A stretch of DNA of 64,000 bases. Origin: Bog-756 sp963734435. GTDB lineage: Bacteria > Actinomycetota > Acidimicrobiia > Acidimicrobiales > RAAP-2. Both the position numbers and the translations under genes were made by a program. The notes beneath the pieces were generated by a model that was not told where the DNA came from, did no database searches, and saw only the letters and a program-made list of their open reading frames with translations. The DNA lies in contig CAVTHA010000010.1 in NCBI GenBank assembly GCA_963734435.1, positions 124,001-188,000 on the forward strand. The letters run 5' to 3'. Below, in pieces: positions 11,129 to 24,079 of this stretch. Each line of letters begins with the position of its first letter. The stretch's first letter is position 1.

Positions 11129-12474
11129 TCACCGGGCCGTCGTGCCGGCCACGACTGCGATCGAGCCAGCCAGGACGTCGACGACGCGGTCGATCTCGTC
11201 GGCGGTGGTGGTGAGCGGCGGCATCAGCACCACCACGTCGCCCAGCGGGCGGAGCAGCACCCCCCGGGCCACCGCCCCGGCGCACACCCGGCGGCCCCAC
11301 CGGGCGGCCCCGGGCGGCGGGGCGAGCTCGACGCCCGACCATCAGGCCCCGCTGGCGGACCTCGCCGCACGCCGGGCGGATCCGGCGATCGATCCGGCCA
11401 GCCGATCGGCCAGGTGGGCGGCCACCGCCGTCACGTTGGCCAGGACGTCCCACTCCTCGATGAGCTGGAGGTGACGGAGGGCCACCGCGCAGGCCAGGGC
11501 GTTCCCGCCGTAGGAGTGACCGTGGTAGAAGGTGCGCTCGCCCGAGGTCGGCGCCCGTCGAAGGCGTCGAACACCTCGCCCGAGGCCACGGTGGCCGACA
11601 GGGGGAGGTAGCCGCCGGTGATGCCCTTGCCCAGGCACAGCAGGTCGGGGCGGAACGCGGGTCCGGCCCACTCGGAGGCGAACAGCTTGCCCGTCCGCCC
11701 GAAGCCGGTGGCCACCTCGTCGCAGATGAGCAGCACCCCGTGCGCGCCGGCAGGCCTCCCCCACCCGGGCCAGGTCGGCCGGCTCGGCCACCAGCATGCC
11801 CGAGGCCCCCTGCACCAACGGCTCGATGACCACCGCGGCCAGCTCGTCGGCGTCGGCCTCGATGCCGCCGACCAGCCTTGGTCGCCCAGTCGGCGTGGCG
11901 TAGCCCGGGGTGCGGACGACCGGGAAGCGCAGCGGATCGAAGCAGGTCGGTGCCGAATCCGCCGTCGCCCAGCGACAGGGCCCCGACGGTGTCGCCGTGG
12001 TAGGCGTCGCCCAGGGCCAGGAAGCGCGGTGCGGCCCGGCTCGCCCCGGTTGATCCAGTACTGGAAGGCGATCTTGAGGGCCTGCTCGACGGCCACCGCC
12101 CCGTCGGAGGCGAACAGCACGTGGGCGTCGTCGACCGGCACCACCGCGGCCAGCGCCTCGGCGAACTCGACCGCCGCGGTGCTGCCGTTGCCGAGCAGGG
12201 TGGAGTGGGCCACCCGGCCCAGCTGGTCGACCACGGCGTGCGTCGAGCTCGGGGACCCGGTGACCGAGGGTGGTCACCCACAACGAGGAGATGGCGTCGA
12301 AGTACCGGCGGCCGTCGACGTCGATGAGCTCGCGTCCCTCGGCCCGCTCCACGGTGATCGGGGCGTTGTCCGGATAGGCGGCCATCTGGGTGAAGCCGTG
12401 CCAGACCACGGCGGCGTCGCGGGCCACCCAGGCTCCGGCCGCGGCGCGGGGGCGTGCGGGGCGTCGGGGCTCAT
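11129..12474 (-). CDS. bioA: Adenosylmethionine-8-amino-7-oxononanoate transaminase BioA (frameshifted)
   Basis: PLP aminotransferase that makes 7,8-diaminopelargonic acid. Conserved blocks across frames: WHGFTQMAAYPDNAPITVER, FDAISSLWVTTLGHRVPELD, STLLGNGSTAAVEFAE, FASDGAVAVEQALKIAFQYW, ALGDAYHGDTVGALSLG, LLICDEVATGFGRTGKLFA, LGKGITGGYLPLSAT (PLP lysine) and FYHGHSYGGNALACAVA. Several single-base corrections are needed. The ATG at 12474 is followed by a Pro/Ala-rich leader before the core. It is the first gene of bioA-bioF-bioD and divergent from the riboflavin synthase gene, with 121 bases between. That gap contains two GGTCGAC/GTCGAC-type hexamers but no clear regulator operator. Confidence 0.88.
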
Positions 12475-12595
12475 CGGCGCAGAGTCTTGTCGACCGCCGG
12501 GGCACCGGGTCGACTCCGCGGCAGGACGGTGGGAGCCGTCGGCCGCGCCGGGGATCGGAGCGGGTGCCGTGCCCCGCACCGGTAGGCTCCGGCCC

Positions 12596-13073
12596 ATGGA
12601 CCGGATCGGTGTGGTCGACACCATGTTCGCCCGCTACGACATGGGCGCCGAGGCCGTCGACGAGCTGCGCAGCTGCCCGGGGTACGGCTCGACGTTCGAG
12701 GTCGTGCACCGGACGGTGCCCGGGTTCAAGGACCTGGGCGTGGCCTGCAAGCGGCTCATCGAGGACGAGGGCTGCCGCATCGTGGTGGCCCTCGGCATGC
12801 CCGGGCAAGGCCGCCATCGACCAGGTCTGCGCCCACGAGGCCTCGCAGGGCATCATGCTGGCCCAGCTCCTGACCTCCACCCACATCCTCGAGGTGTTCG
12901 TCCACGAGAACGAGGAGGAGGACCCGGCCAAGCTGGCCAAGGTGTGCGTCGACCGGGCCCGCAAGCACGCCCGCAACGCCTACTGGATGCTCTACGAGCC
13001 CGAGCAGCTCACCCGGCGGGCCGGCCAGGGGGTGCGCCAGGGCTACGAGGACGCCGGGCCCATCGCCGGTTGA
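12596..13073 (+). CDS. ribC: Archaeal-type riboflavin synthase (RibC, COG1731-like)
   Basis: Predicted to dismutate two 6,7-dimethyl-8-ribityllumazine molecules to riboflavin. The 158-residue product matches what I remember of the archaeal enzyme (Methanocaldococcus MJ1184) over its whole length: GVVDTMFARYDM, KTVPGxKDL-type HRTVPGFKDLGVACK, EDEGCRIVVALGMPG, KAAIDQVCAHEAS, IMLAQLLTSTHILEVFVHE, RARKHARNAYWMLYEPEQLT and QGYEDAGP. It is unlike the bacterial trimeric RibE with duplicated beta-barrels, and is distantly related to lumazine synthase. One extra G at about 12803-12805 splits it; removing it restores one frame. It is not next to other riboflavin genes. The ATG at 12596 gives the canonical N-terminus. 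Confidence 0.88.
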
Positions 13074-13084
13074 GCGCAGGCCGG

Positions 13085-14249
13085 TCAGGCCCCCGGGCCC
13101 GGATCGTGGGGCAGACCGAGCGTGCGCTCGGCGATGATGTTGCGCTGCACCTCGGCGGTCCCGCCGCCGATGGTGAGGGCCGGCGAGAACAGGAAGCCGA
13201 AGCCCCAGAGACCGGCCGACGAGCGGGTGAGCCCGGCCTCCGCCGGCTCGGGCCGGCCGGCCCGTCGGCGAGCATGCCCCGGGCCCCGGCCAGGTCCCGG
13301 GCCAGGGCCATGACGTGCTGGCCGTGCCGGTCGGCCAGCGCCTTGCGCACCGAGGCCTCGGGCCCGGGCTCGAGGCCGGCCATGGCGGCAGAGACGCGTG
13401 CGCAGCCGCAGGAGCCGGAGGATCTCGCCGTCGGCCCACAACCGGGCCAGGCGCTGGCGGAGCAAGGGGTCGACCGGTGCCACCTCCCGACCGCACCGCG
13501 TCGACCAGGTCGCCGGCCGTCGGGCCCATGCCCCCACAGGGCACCCGACCCCGACAGGGAGACTCGTTCGTTGGCCCAGGGTCACCTTGGCCAGCGCCCC
13601 AGCCGCTGCCCGCGCTCACCGACCAGGCTCGTCGGCCGGCAGCCGCACCTCGTCGAGGAACACCTCGTTGAAGGTGTGGGTCCCGGTCATGTCGACCAGC
13701 GGCCGGACGGTGACGCCGGGGGCGTCCATCGGGCAGATGAAGTACGAGATCCCCCGGTGCGGGCGGCGCCTCGGGCTCGGTGCGGGCCAACAGGATGCCG
13801 AAGTGGGCGCGATGGGCGTACGAGGTCCAGACCTTCTGCCCCGCACCACCCACTGGTCCCCGTCGAGCTCGGCCCGGGTGGCCAGCGAGGCCAGGTCGGA
13901 CCCGGCGCCGGGCTCGCTGAACAGCTGGCACCAGATCTCCTCGCCGGCCAGCAGGGGCAGCAGGTAGCGGTCCTGCTGGGCGGGGCTGCCGGCATGGACG
14001 ATGGTGGGACCGGCCCAGCCGATGCCGATGGTGTTGTCAGGGCGGCTGCACCCCGGCCCGCCGGAGCTCTTCGTCCACGATGAGCTGGTGGGTCGGGTCG
14101 GCCCCGAGGCCCCAGGGGCGGGGCCAGTGCGGGGCCACCAGGCCCTGCTTCGGCCAGCTGGCGGGGCGGTGGGCCGGGGGTGGGACTCGAGCCAGCCCCG
14201 GACGGCGGCCCGCCTCGGGTCCGTGCTCCGAAGGCAGTGCGAAGTCCAC
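13085..14249 (-). CDS. Acyl-CoA dehydrogenase (frameshifted)
   Basis: FAD-dependent acyl-CoA oxidation. Signature segments: IGIGWAGPTIVHAGS, LLPLLAGEEIWCQLFSEPGA, then GSDLASLATRAELDGDQWVV, then ISYFICPMDAPGV, THTFNEVFLDEVRLPADE, and the C-terminal VQRNIIAERTLGLPHDPG. These lie in three frames, with breaks near 14040, 13850, 13620 and further on. A GTG at 14249 begins VDFALPSE, typical of this family. The gene is divergent from an acyl-CoA synthetase 122 bases away, so the two may form a small degradation pathway: activation, then the first oxidation. The substrate is unknown. It converges on ribC with 11 bases between stops. Confidence 0.85.
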
Positions 14250-14371
14250 GCCGGCCAGCGTAGGCTGCACCGGTCCGGGGGCACCGTTGCCATGCACGCA
14301 CCGGACCACGGTGGGCCGTGGGGTCGGCGGTCCGCTCGGCGGACGTCGGGCCGCGGGGTGAGGAGTCGACG

Positions 14372-16029
14372 GTGAGCAAGTGGAATTACGGGGACGTCTG
14401 GGAAGCGGTGGCCGACACCGCTGCCCGACGCCCCGGCCCTGACCCACGGAGCCCGCACCGTCCGCTGGGCCGAGCTCGACCGGCGGGCCGACAACCTGGC
14501 CCGGTGGCTGCTCGGCGCCGAGGTCGGCCATCAGGACAAGGTGGCCCTCTACCTCTACAACTGCCCCGAGTACCTCGAGGCCACCTTCGCCGTGCTTCAA
14601 GCTGGGGTTGGTCCCCATCAACACCAACTACCGCTACGCCGACGACGAGCTGACCTACCTGTGGAAGAACGCCGACGCGGTGGCGGTGGTCTTCCACGGC
14701 GTCCTTCGTCGAGCGCATCGACGGGCTCCGCCACCGCAGACCCCGGGATCCGCAGCTGGCTGTGGGTGGACGACGGGACGGGCCAGCTGCCCGGGCTGGG
14801 CGGACGCCCTACGAGGTGGCCGCCACCACCACCGGCGCCGACGCCTCGGGCCAAACCGGGTGCGCGCCCCGTGGGGCCGGGGCCCTGACGACCTCTACAT
14901 GCTCTACACCGGGGGCACGACCGGCATGCCCAAGGGCGTGATGTGGCGCCAGGACGATCTGTTCGCCCGCCTCAACGCGGCAGGGCTTCCGTCGCTTCGC
15001 CGACGACGGCGGACCTCGACGGCGTCCGCGCCGAGCTGGCCCAGCGCGGCCCGGGGATGACCCTCTTGCCCGCCTGCCCGCTCATGCACGGGACGGGTGG
15101 GTTCACCTCGCTCGAATGCCTGAGCGAGGGTGGGCGGGTGGTCACCCTCACCTCGCGCCAGTTCGACCCGGTCGACCTCCTCGACACCGTCGAGCGGGAG
15201 AAAGTCAACGGGCTCGTCATCGTGGGCGACGCCTTCGCCAGGCCGATCCTCGCCGCCCTCGACGCCGACACCGGGCGTTGGGACCTCACCAGCCTGGTCG
15301 GCATCGTCTCCTCGGGGGTCATGTGGAGCGAGGAGACCAAGCAGGGCCTGCTCCGTCATCATCCCGGCATGCTGTTGATGGACGCCTTCTCGTCATCGGA
15401 GGCGATCGGCATGGGCAGCTCGGTGTCCTCGGCCGCCGGCGCCGCGTCCACCGCCCGGTTCACCCTCGGGCCCGAGGTCCGGGTGGTCGACGACGGAGGC
15501 AAGTGACGTCGCACCCGGTCGACAGGTCGGCGTGCTGGCCCTCGGCGGGCGCATCCCGCTCGGCTACTACAAGGACCAGGCCAAGACGGCGGCGACCTTC
15601 CGTTCCATCGACGGCGTCCGCTACTCGGTACCGGGCGACTACGCCGAGGTGGGACGAGGACGGCTCGATCCACCTGCTCGGCCGGGGCTCGGTCGTGCAT
15701 CAACACCGGCGGGGAGAAGGTCTATCCGGAAGAGGTCGAGGAGGTGGTGAAGACCATCCCCGGCGTGGCCGACGCGGTGGTGGTGGGGATACCCGAACGA
15801 GCGCTTCGGAGAAGAGATCGTCGCCGTGGTCGAGCCCTCTCCCGGCGCCGCGGCCGACTCGCTCGACCCGGGCCGGGTCATCGAGCACGTGAAGGTCAAG
15901 CTGGCGTCGTACAAGGCGCCGCGCCGCGTCCGGCTGGTCTCGTCCATCGGGCGCTCGCCGTCGGGCAAGGTCGACTACGCCCGTCACCGGTCCGAAACGG
16001 CCACGTGGGCGGCGGACCTCACGCGCTGA
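14372..16029 (+). CDS. Acyl-CoA synthetase, AMP-forming (frameshifted)
   Basis: ATP-dependent activation of a carboxylic acid to acyl-CoA (ANL superfamily). The ATP-binding loop is YTGGTTGMPKGVMW (near 14900). Other landmarks are DKVALYLYNCPEYLE, GLVPINTNYRYADDEL, LLPACPLMHGTGGF, GYYKDQAKTAATF, then VPGDYAEV, INTGGEKVYPEEVEE (hinge and adenylate contact), and the C-terminal SPSGKVDY with the catalytic lysine. About eight single-base frame corrections are required between 14420 and 15800. The first and last parts are in frame with a GTG at 14372 and a stop at 16029. The motif set fits a FadD-like ligase of about 545 residues. The divergent acyl-CoA dehydrogenase suggests a shared pathway. Confidence 0.85.
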
Positions 16030-16032
16030 CCG

Positions 16033-16074
16033 CGCCGCTCGGTCAACGCCGTTCGGTCGGCGCCGTTCGGTCGG
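16033..16074. repeat. 14-bp tandem repeat, about three copies
   Basis: The unit CGCCGTTCGGTCGG occurs perfectly at 16047-16060 and 16061-16074, preceded by a diverged copy at 16033-16046 (CGCCGCTCGGTCAA). It fills the 54-base gap between two convergent genes. No terminator hairpin was recognised there. Confidence 0.75.
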
Positions 16075-16083
16075 CGCCGCCGG

Positions 16084-16829
16084 TCAGCCCTTGTTGGCCC
16101 CATTGGTGCGTACGAAGTCGTTGACCGTGTAGTAGGCGTCGATCGACTCTCCGGCGTCTCCCCAGAACCCCTCGAGCACGTCGTAGGCCATCGACCCCTG
16201 GTCGATGTAGTGGTTGTTCACGTCGGTGATCTCGAGCTCGCCCCGTCCCGAAGGCAACAGGGTGGGGATGACCTCGAACACGTCGGAGTCGTAGCAGTAG
16301 ATGCCGGTCACGCCGAACTTCGAATCGGGGTGCTCGGGCTTCTCCACGATGCCGACGATCGCGTTGCTCGCCGTCGAAGGCGGGCACGCCCAGATGGCGG
16401 AGGTGCTCGTCCTCCTCGACCGGGGTGAGCAGGATCCGCGCCCCGACCGGGCGGGCCTTGAAGGCATCGACCATCGGCTTGATCGAGCCTTCGACGATGT
16501 TGTCGGCCAGCATCACCAGGACCGGGCTCGCCGTCGACGAACCGGGCGGCCAGCCCCAGTGCCTCGGCGATCCCCCCGGGCCGGTCCTGGTAGCCGTAGC
16601 TGAGCCGGTCGATCCCGAATTCGTGGCCGTTGCCCAGCAGCCGGAGGAACTCGCCGGCGTGGGTTCCTCCGGTCACCAGCATGATCTCGGTGATCTCGGC
16701 CTTCACCAGGGCCTCGATGCCCCAGTTGATCATGGGCCGGTCGTAGATCGGCAGCAGGTGCTTGTTGGTGATGCGGGTGAGCGGATGCAGCCGCGAGCCG
16801 GTGCCACCGGCCAGGAGGACGCCCTTCAT
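16084..16829 (-). CDS. Sugar-1-phosphate nucleotidyltransferase, RmlA-like (frameshifted)
   Basis: Transfers a nucleotidyl group (probably dTMP to glucose-1-phosphate) to make an activated sugar. The N-terminal signature KGVLLAGGTGSRLHPLTRIT is followed by NKHLLPIYDRPMINWGIEAL. Later landmarks are LADNIVEGS, NAIVGIVEKPEHPDS and GRGELEITDVNNHYID. Two frame corrections are needed near 16530 and 16375. At about 248 residues it belongs to the shorter RmlA-like group. The ATG at 16829 gives the expected start MKGVLLAGG. It is 40 kb from rmlB and rmlD, so use in dTDP-rhamnose synthesis is likely but not certain. No rmlC was seen in the window. Confidence 0.82.
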
Positions 16830-16901
16830 GCGGCCCACCCTAGACGTGGCACCCCGGATCGGGCGGGGTGGCCCGCACCTCATCCGGGGCTCGATTGGGG
16901 C

Positions 16902-17785
16902 TCAGTGGGGGTCCGGCCGGCCCTGCCTGCTGGCCGACTCGGCCAGCACGGCGTCGGCCAGCGCCGGCCAGCTCCGTTCGGCCCACGGCCCGAAGGGCCG
17001 GTCGCTCAGGCCGGCGCAGATCACCCCGGCCTCCGGATCGACCCAGAGGAACGAGCCGGATCGGCCGAAGTGGCCGTAGGTGGCCGGCGAGTTGGTGGTC
17101 CCGGTCCAGTGGGGTTGCTTGTGGCCGCGCATCTCCACCCCGAGGCCCCAGTCGCACGGCTCGAACCGGCCGAACCCGGGGAGCACCCCGGCCAGGCCGG
17201 GGAAGTGGACACCCACCGCGGCCCGGTGGGTGACCACGCCGACCAGAGTGGGCGCGGCCCACTCCATCGCCAGGCGCACCAGGTCGGTGAGCGGCCCGCT
17301 CAGCCCGGCCGCGGCCGAGCCGGCGGGTCGTCCGGGTCGAGGACGGTGGCCGCCATGCCGAGCGGGGCGAGGACGCCTTCGTGGAGATAGTGGGCGAAGG
17401 CCATCCCGGACCGTTCGGCGAGCAGGTCCCCGAGCCGTTCGTAACCGGCGTTGGAGTAGATGCGGACCCGGCCGGGCGGGGCCAGAGCCGGGCCGGGATC
17501 AGGGCCGAGGCCCGAGGCGTGGGCCAGCAGATGGCGCACGGTGGACCCCGGCGGCCCCGCCGGCTCGTCGAGGTGGAGCGTCCCTTCCTCGACGGCGACG
17601 AGCACGGCCAGGGCGGTGGCCAGCTTGGTCACCGACGCCCAGGCGAAGGCCCGGTCCTCCGGTCCGGTGATCCCGAGCATGTGGGTACGCTCCGGTCCCG
17701 TCGGGCCCGCCGGGTGGGCGACCCGGGCCACCCCGACGGCGGCCGCTGGCACCGGCCAGCCGGCCACCTGGCGGAGGGCATCCAT
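16902..17785 (-). CDS. Serine hydrolase of the beta-lactamase/DD-peptidase family (frameshifted)
   Basis: Class C beta-lactamase-like fold. The catalytic SxxK is in WASVTKLATALA. A Tyr-x-Asn element is in RIYSNAGYERLGDL. The third motif region is YGHFGRSGSFLWVDP. One frame correction near 17300 joins the N-terminal half (starting at ATG 17785) to the C-terminal half. Such proteins act as esterases, peptidases or penicillin-binding-like enzymes. No signal peptide or membrane anchor was recognised, so a cytosolic esterase-like role is as likely as a cell-wall role. It lies just downstream of ftsX on the same strand (46 bases between). Confidence 0.8.
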
Positions 17786-17830
17786 TCGGTCGCCGGAGGT
17801 GTGCGGTGGTGGCGTGAGCCGGGCGGCCGG

Positions 17831-18722
17831 TCAGACGTCGAGGAAGCGGCGAACGGCGAAGGCCGATCCCACGGCGCCGACCACCACGCCCACCAGCGCC
17901 ACCAGGATGCAGGTGCCGGCCACCTCCCAGCCGCCGAGCGACATCTGGGCGATGATGCTGTTCTGGTTGCCCGCGGTCTTGGCCGTGTCGAGCCCGATGC
18001 CGTAGTAGAGAGAGAGGACCACCAGCACGGCGACCCCCGCGCCGAGCATGCCCTGGATCAGCCCCTCAGCCATGAACGGCAGCCGGATGAACCAGTTGGT
18101 GGCACCCACCAGCTTCATGACCGACACCTCCCGCCGCCGGGCGAAGATGGCCATGCGGATGGTGTTGAGGATGAGCACCGACGCCGACAGCAGGAGCACG
18201 ACGGCCACGGAGAGGAACACCCATTGCAGGATCCGGATCACGCTCTGCATGGTCTTGATCTGCTGACCCGGGTACTTGACGCACTGGACGCCGGGCTTGC
18301 TGACGAAGGCCTGGTAGACGGCGGGGGCCTGTGACGGATCGTTGAGCACGCACCGGAAAGACGAGGGATAGTCCGCCAGGGTGGTGACGTCGATCTCGTC
18401 GGCCGGCAGGATCTGCTTGGCCTCGTTGTAGTCGTAGGCCTGGCTGCGGTGGATGCACGACTTGATGAACGGCGACTGGTCGAGCTCGGCGCCGATGGCC
18501 TTGGCCTGCGTAGGCGGGGCCCCGGCCTTCACCCACACGATGGCCTCGACGCCGTTCTGCCACTGGACGGTGGCCTTGGAGGCCCCCTGCTTCAGCAGCA
18601 GCGCCGAGCCGACCAGGGACAGCGACACGGCGACGGTGAGGATGGCGGCGATCGTCATGAGACGGTTGCGCCACAGGTTGGTCATCGTCTCGCGCGGAGA
18701 CGTAGCCGACCGAGACCGGCAT
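17831..18722 (-). CDS. ftsX: Cell division ABC transporter permease FtsX (one frameshift)
   Basis: Membrane partner of FtsE that couples division to peptidoglycan hydrolase activation. Topology fits: an N-terminal helix (about residues 28-45, TIAAILTVAVSLSLVGSALL), a large extracellular loop of about 130 residues, then three helices (ILQWVFLSVAVVLLLSASV, then GAGVAVLVVLSLYYG, then CILVALVGVVVGAVGSAFAV). The frame from MTNLWRNRLM onward is clean. The true N-terminus MPVSVGYVS lies upstream in another frame, and removing one base near 18690 restores the expected join into RETMTNLWRN. The ATG at 18720-18722 overlaps the ftsE stop by one base (TGATG), which is translational coupling. Confidence 0.92.
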
Positions 18723-19512
18723 CAGGTGCGGGTGACCACGCTGTCAGGTCGGGCGCGAGCGGGCGCCCCACTCGGGACGTTCGCCGCCGGCCCGGCCGGT
18801 GAACCGCTGGTAGCCGCGGTGGTGGCGGTCTCGATGCCGTAGACGCCGCGGGCCTGGTCGCGCACCAGGGTGCCGTGGTCGAGCTCGATGACCCGGCGGC
18901 GCATCTGGTCGACGATGCCGGCGTCGTGGGTGGCCATGACCACGGTGGTGCCGGTCCGGTTGATGCGGTCGAGCAGGCGCATGATGCCGAGGCTGGTGGC
19001 CGGGTCGAGGTTGCCGGTGGGCTCGTCGGCCAGCAGGATGAGCGGACGGTTCACGAAGGCGCGGGCCACGGCCACCCGCTGCTGCTCGCCACCGGAGAGC
19101 TCATGGGGCAGGTTGTCGCGCTTCTTGGACAGGCCGACCAGGTCGAGCACCTGGGGGACCTGGGCGGCGATCACGTGCTTGGGCCGGCCGATGACCTCGA
19201 GGGCGAAGGCCACGTTCTCGAAGACGGTCTTGTTGGGCAGCAGCCGGAAGTCCTGGAACACACAGCCGATGTTGCGGCGCAGGTAGGGGATCCGCCACTT
19301 GGCCAGAGTGGCCGATGTGCTGCCCGCCACCCAGATGCGGCCGCGAGTCGGGGATCTCCTCGCGCAGCAGCAGGCGGATGAACGTGGTCTTGCCCGAGCC
19401 CGACGGGCCGACGAGGAAGACGAACTCGCCTTTGTCGATCGTCGACCGAGCAGTCGCGCAGCGCGACCGTCGAGCCCTTGTAGGTCTTGGTGACGTTCTC
19501 GAAGCGGATCAT
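18722..19512 (-). CDS. ftsE: Cell division ATP-binding protein FtsE (frameshifted)
   Basis: ATPase of the FtsEX complex at the division site. N-terminus MIRFENVTKTYKGSTVALRD, then the Walker A region in a shifted frame. After that come RNIGCVFQDFRLLPNKTVFE, the signature LSGGEQQRVAVARAFVNRP, Walker B with LLADEPTGNLDP, and the H-loop MATHDAGIVDQ. Three corrections are needed between about 19310 and 19450; the remainder is clean. A C-terminal extension of about 25 residues, rich in Ala, Pro and Gly, goes beyond the usual FtsE end. The order prfB-ftsE-ftsX is the normal actinobacterial arrangement and strengthens the call. Confidence 0.92.
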
Positions 19513-20760
19513 GAGGTGGGCGTCACGAAGGGGAGGGGAACGTGCAGGACCAGTCGCTCATTCCGGCAAAGCTTACCCAAAGACCGGGGCCGCAAAGCAT
19601 CAGCCCTCTGACCTCCCCTGACGCGCTCCCCTGCGCCGACGGCGATCGCGACGCGGCACGCGACCGTCACGCACGGTCAGCTGTCGACGCGACGCTGCTC
19701 CGCCCGCCGGCGCAGCTCGGCCTCGATGAAGGCGTCGATGTCGCCGTCGAGCACGGCGTCGACGTTGCCGGTCTCCTCGTCGGTGCGCAGGTCCTTCACC
19801 AGCTGGTACGGCGCCATCACGTAGGAGCGGATCTGGCTGCCCCACGCGATCGTCCGTGCGGCCCGGACAAGGCGTCGAGCTCGGCCTGCCGCTCGGCCCG
19901 CTGGCGCTCGGCCAGCTTGGCCCCGAGGATCTGCATGGCCTTGGCCTTGTTCTGGTGCTGGCTGCGCTCGTTCTGGACACGACACCACGATGCCGGTGGG
20001 CAGGTGGGTGAGCCGCACGGCCGAGTCGGTCTTGTTGACGTGCTGGCCGCCGGCGCCCGACGACCGGTAGGTGTCGATGCGCAGGTCCTTGTCGTCGATG
20101 TCGACCTCGCCGGAGACGTCCTCGAGGAACGGGATCACGTCGAGCGAGGCGAAGCTCGTCTGGCGCCGGTGCTGGGAGTCGAACGGCGACATGCGCACCA
20201 GCCGGTGCACGCCGCGCTCGGCGGACAACAAGCCGTAGGCGAAACGGCCCTTCACGATGAAGGTCGCCGACAGCAGGCCCGCCTCCTGGCCCGTCGGTGG
20301 CCTCGTCGACCTCGACGTCGAAGCCCCGGCGCTCGGCCCACCGCTGGTACATGCGCAGCAGCATCTCGCACCAGTCCTGGGCGTCGGTCCCGCCCGCGCC
20401 GGCGTGGATCTCGGCGATGGCGTCGCCTCGTCGTACTCGCCGGTGAACAGCGAGCGCAGCTCGAGCTCGTCGAGACGGCGGTCGAGGTCGTCGGTCATCG
20501 GTTCGAGCTCGCCGGCGACCGAGTCGTCGCCCTCCTCCACGATGAGCTCGTAGAGGACCTCGGCGTCGGACAGCTGCCGGTCGAGGTCCTCGAGCAGCTC
20601 GATGTCGTCGTTGGCCCGGCCCGAACTCGGAGGTCACCTCGCCGGGCCTGGTCGGGGTCGTCCCACAGGTCGGGCGCGGACGCCTCCTTCTCGAGCTCGG
20701 CCCGACGCTCCTGCAGCCCGTCGAGGTCGAGGTAGCCCTCGGCCTCGTCGAAGCGGACCC

Positions 20761-23629
<2,869 letters not shown>

Positions 23630-23715
23630 GGGCTCCGCGAGTCTACCGCCGCGGTGTTCGCCCCCGGGCCGCCCGAAGGACCGGAGGGGGGTGCCGCGGC
23701 CGGCGGACGCGCCGT

Positions 23716-24079
23716 TCAGGCGGTACGCACCCGGTCGTGGAGGACCGAGACGGAGGTGGCCTTGCGGCGACGGGGATTGGTGCGGGCCACCAGGCGACCC
23801 TTCGGTCGCTCGACCTGGTGCTCGAGCTTCTCCACCACCAGGTCCACGGCGACGAGCGGGATCGGGGGCGGCGGCCCGGGCCCGCACGATGTGGCCGTGC
23901 CCGGTCATGGTCACCTCGCACACCTGGAGTCGGTGATCCGCGGGTTGCGCTCCTCGAAGAACCGCACCTCGGCCCGCTCGAGCCCGGGCACCGGTGGCCG
24001 AGCCTGGCCACCTTCTCCTCGGTCAGCGTCCGCACGTCGTCGGACACGTTCTCCTGCCCTGCGCAATGACCACGTCCAC
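23716..24079 (-). CDS. hpf: Ribosome hibernation promoting factor, short form (frameshifted)
   Basis: Binds the small ribosomal subunit in stationary phase. The GTG at 24079 is preceded by GAGGAGG at good spacing and starts VDVVIAQGR. Then follow NVSDDVRTLTEEKVARLGH, ERAEVRFFEERNPRITD, CEVTMTGHGHIVRARAA and VVEKLEHQVERPKGRLVART, the S30AE/RaiA domain. About three corrections are needed in the middle. The end is in a clean frame and stops after KATSVSVLHDRVRTA, at about 121 residues. Only 86 bases separate it from secA, so the C-terminal dimerisation domain of long HPF cannot be hidden there. The neighbouring secA is the usual actinobacterial context. Confidence 0.85.

Noticed and set aside
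11618..14083. An 821-codon plus-strand open frame spanning bioA, ribC and an acyl-CoA dehydrogenase
   Set aside because: Only a short internal part (from 12596) matches a protein, the riboflavin synthase. The rest is antisense to minus-strand genes.
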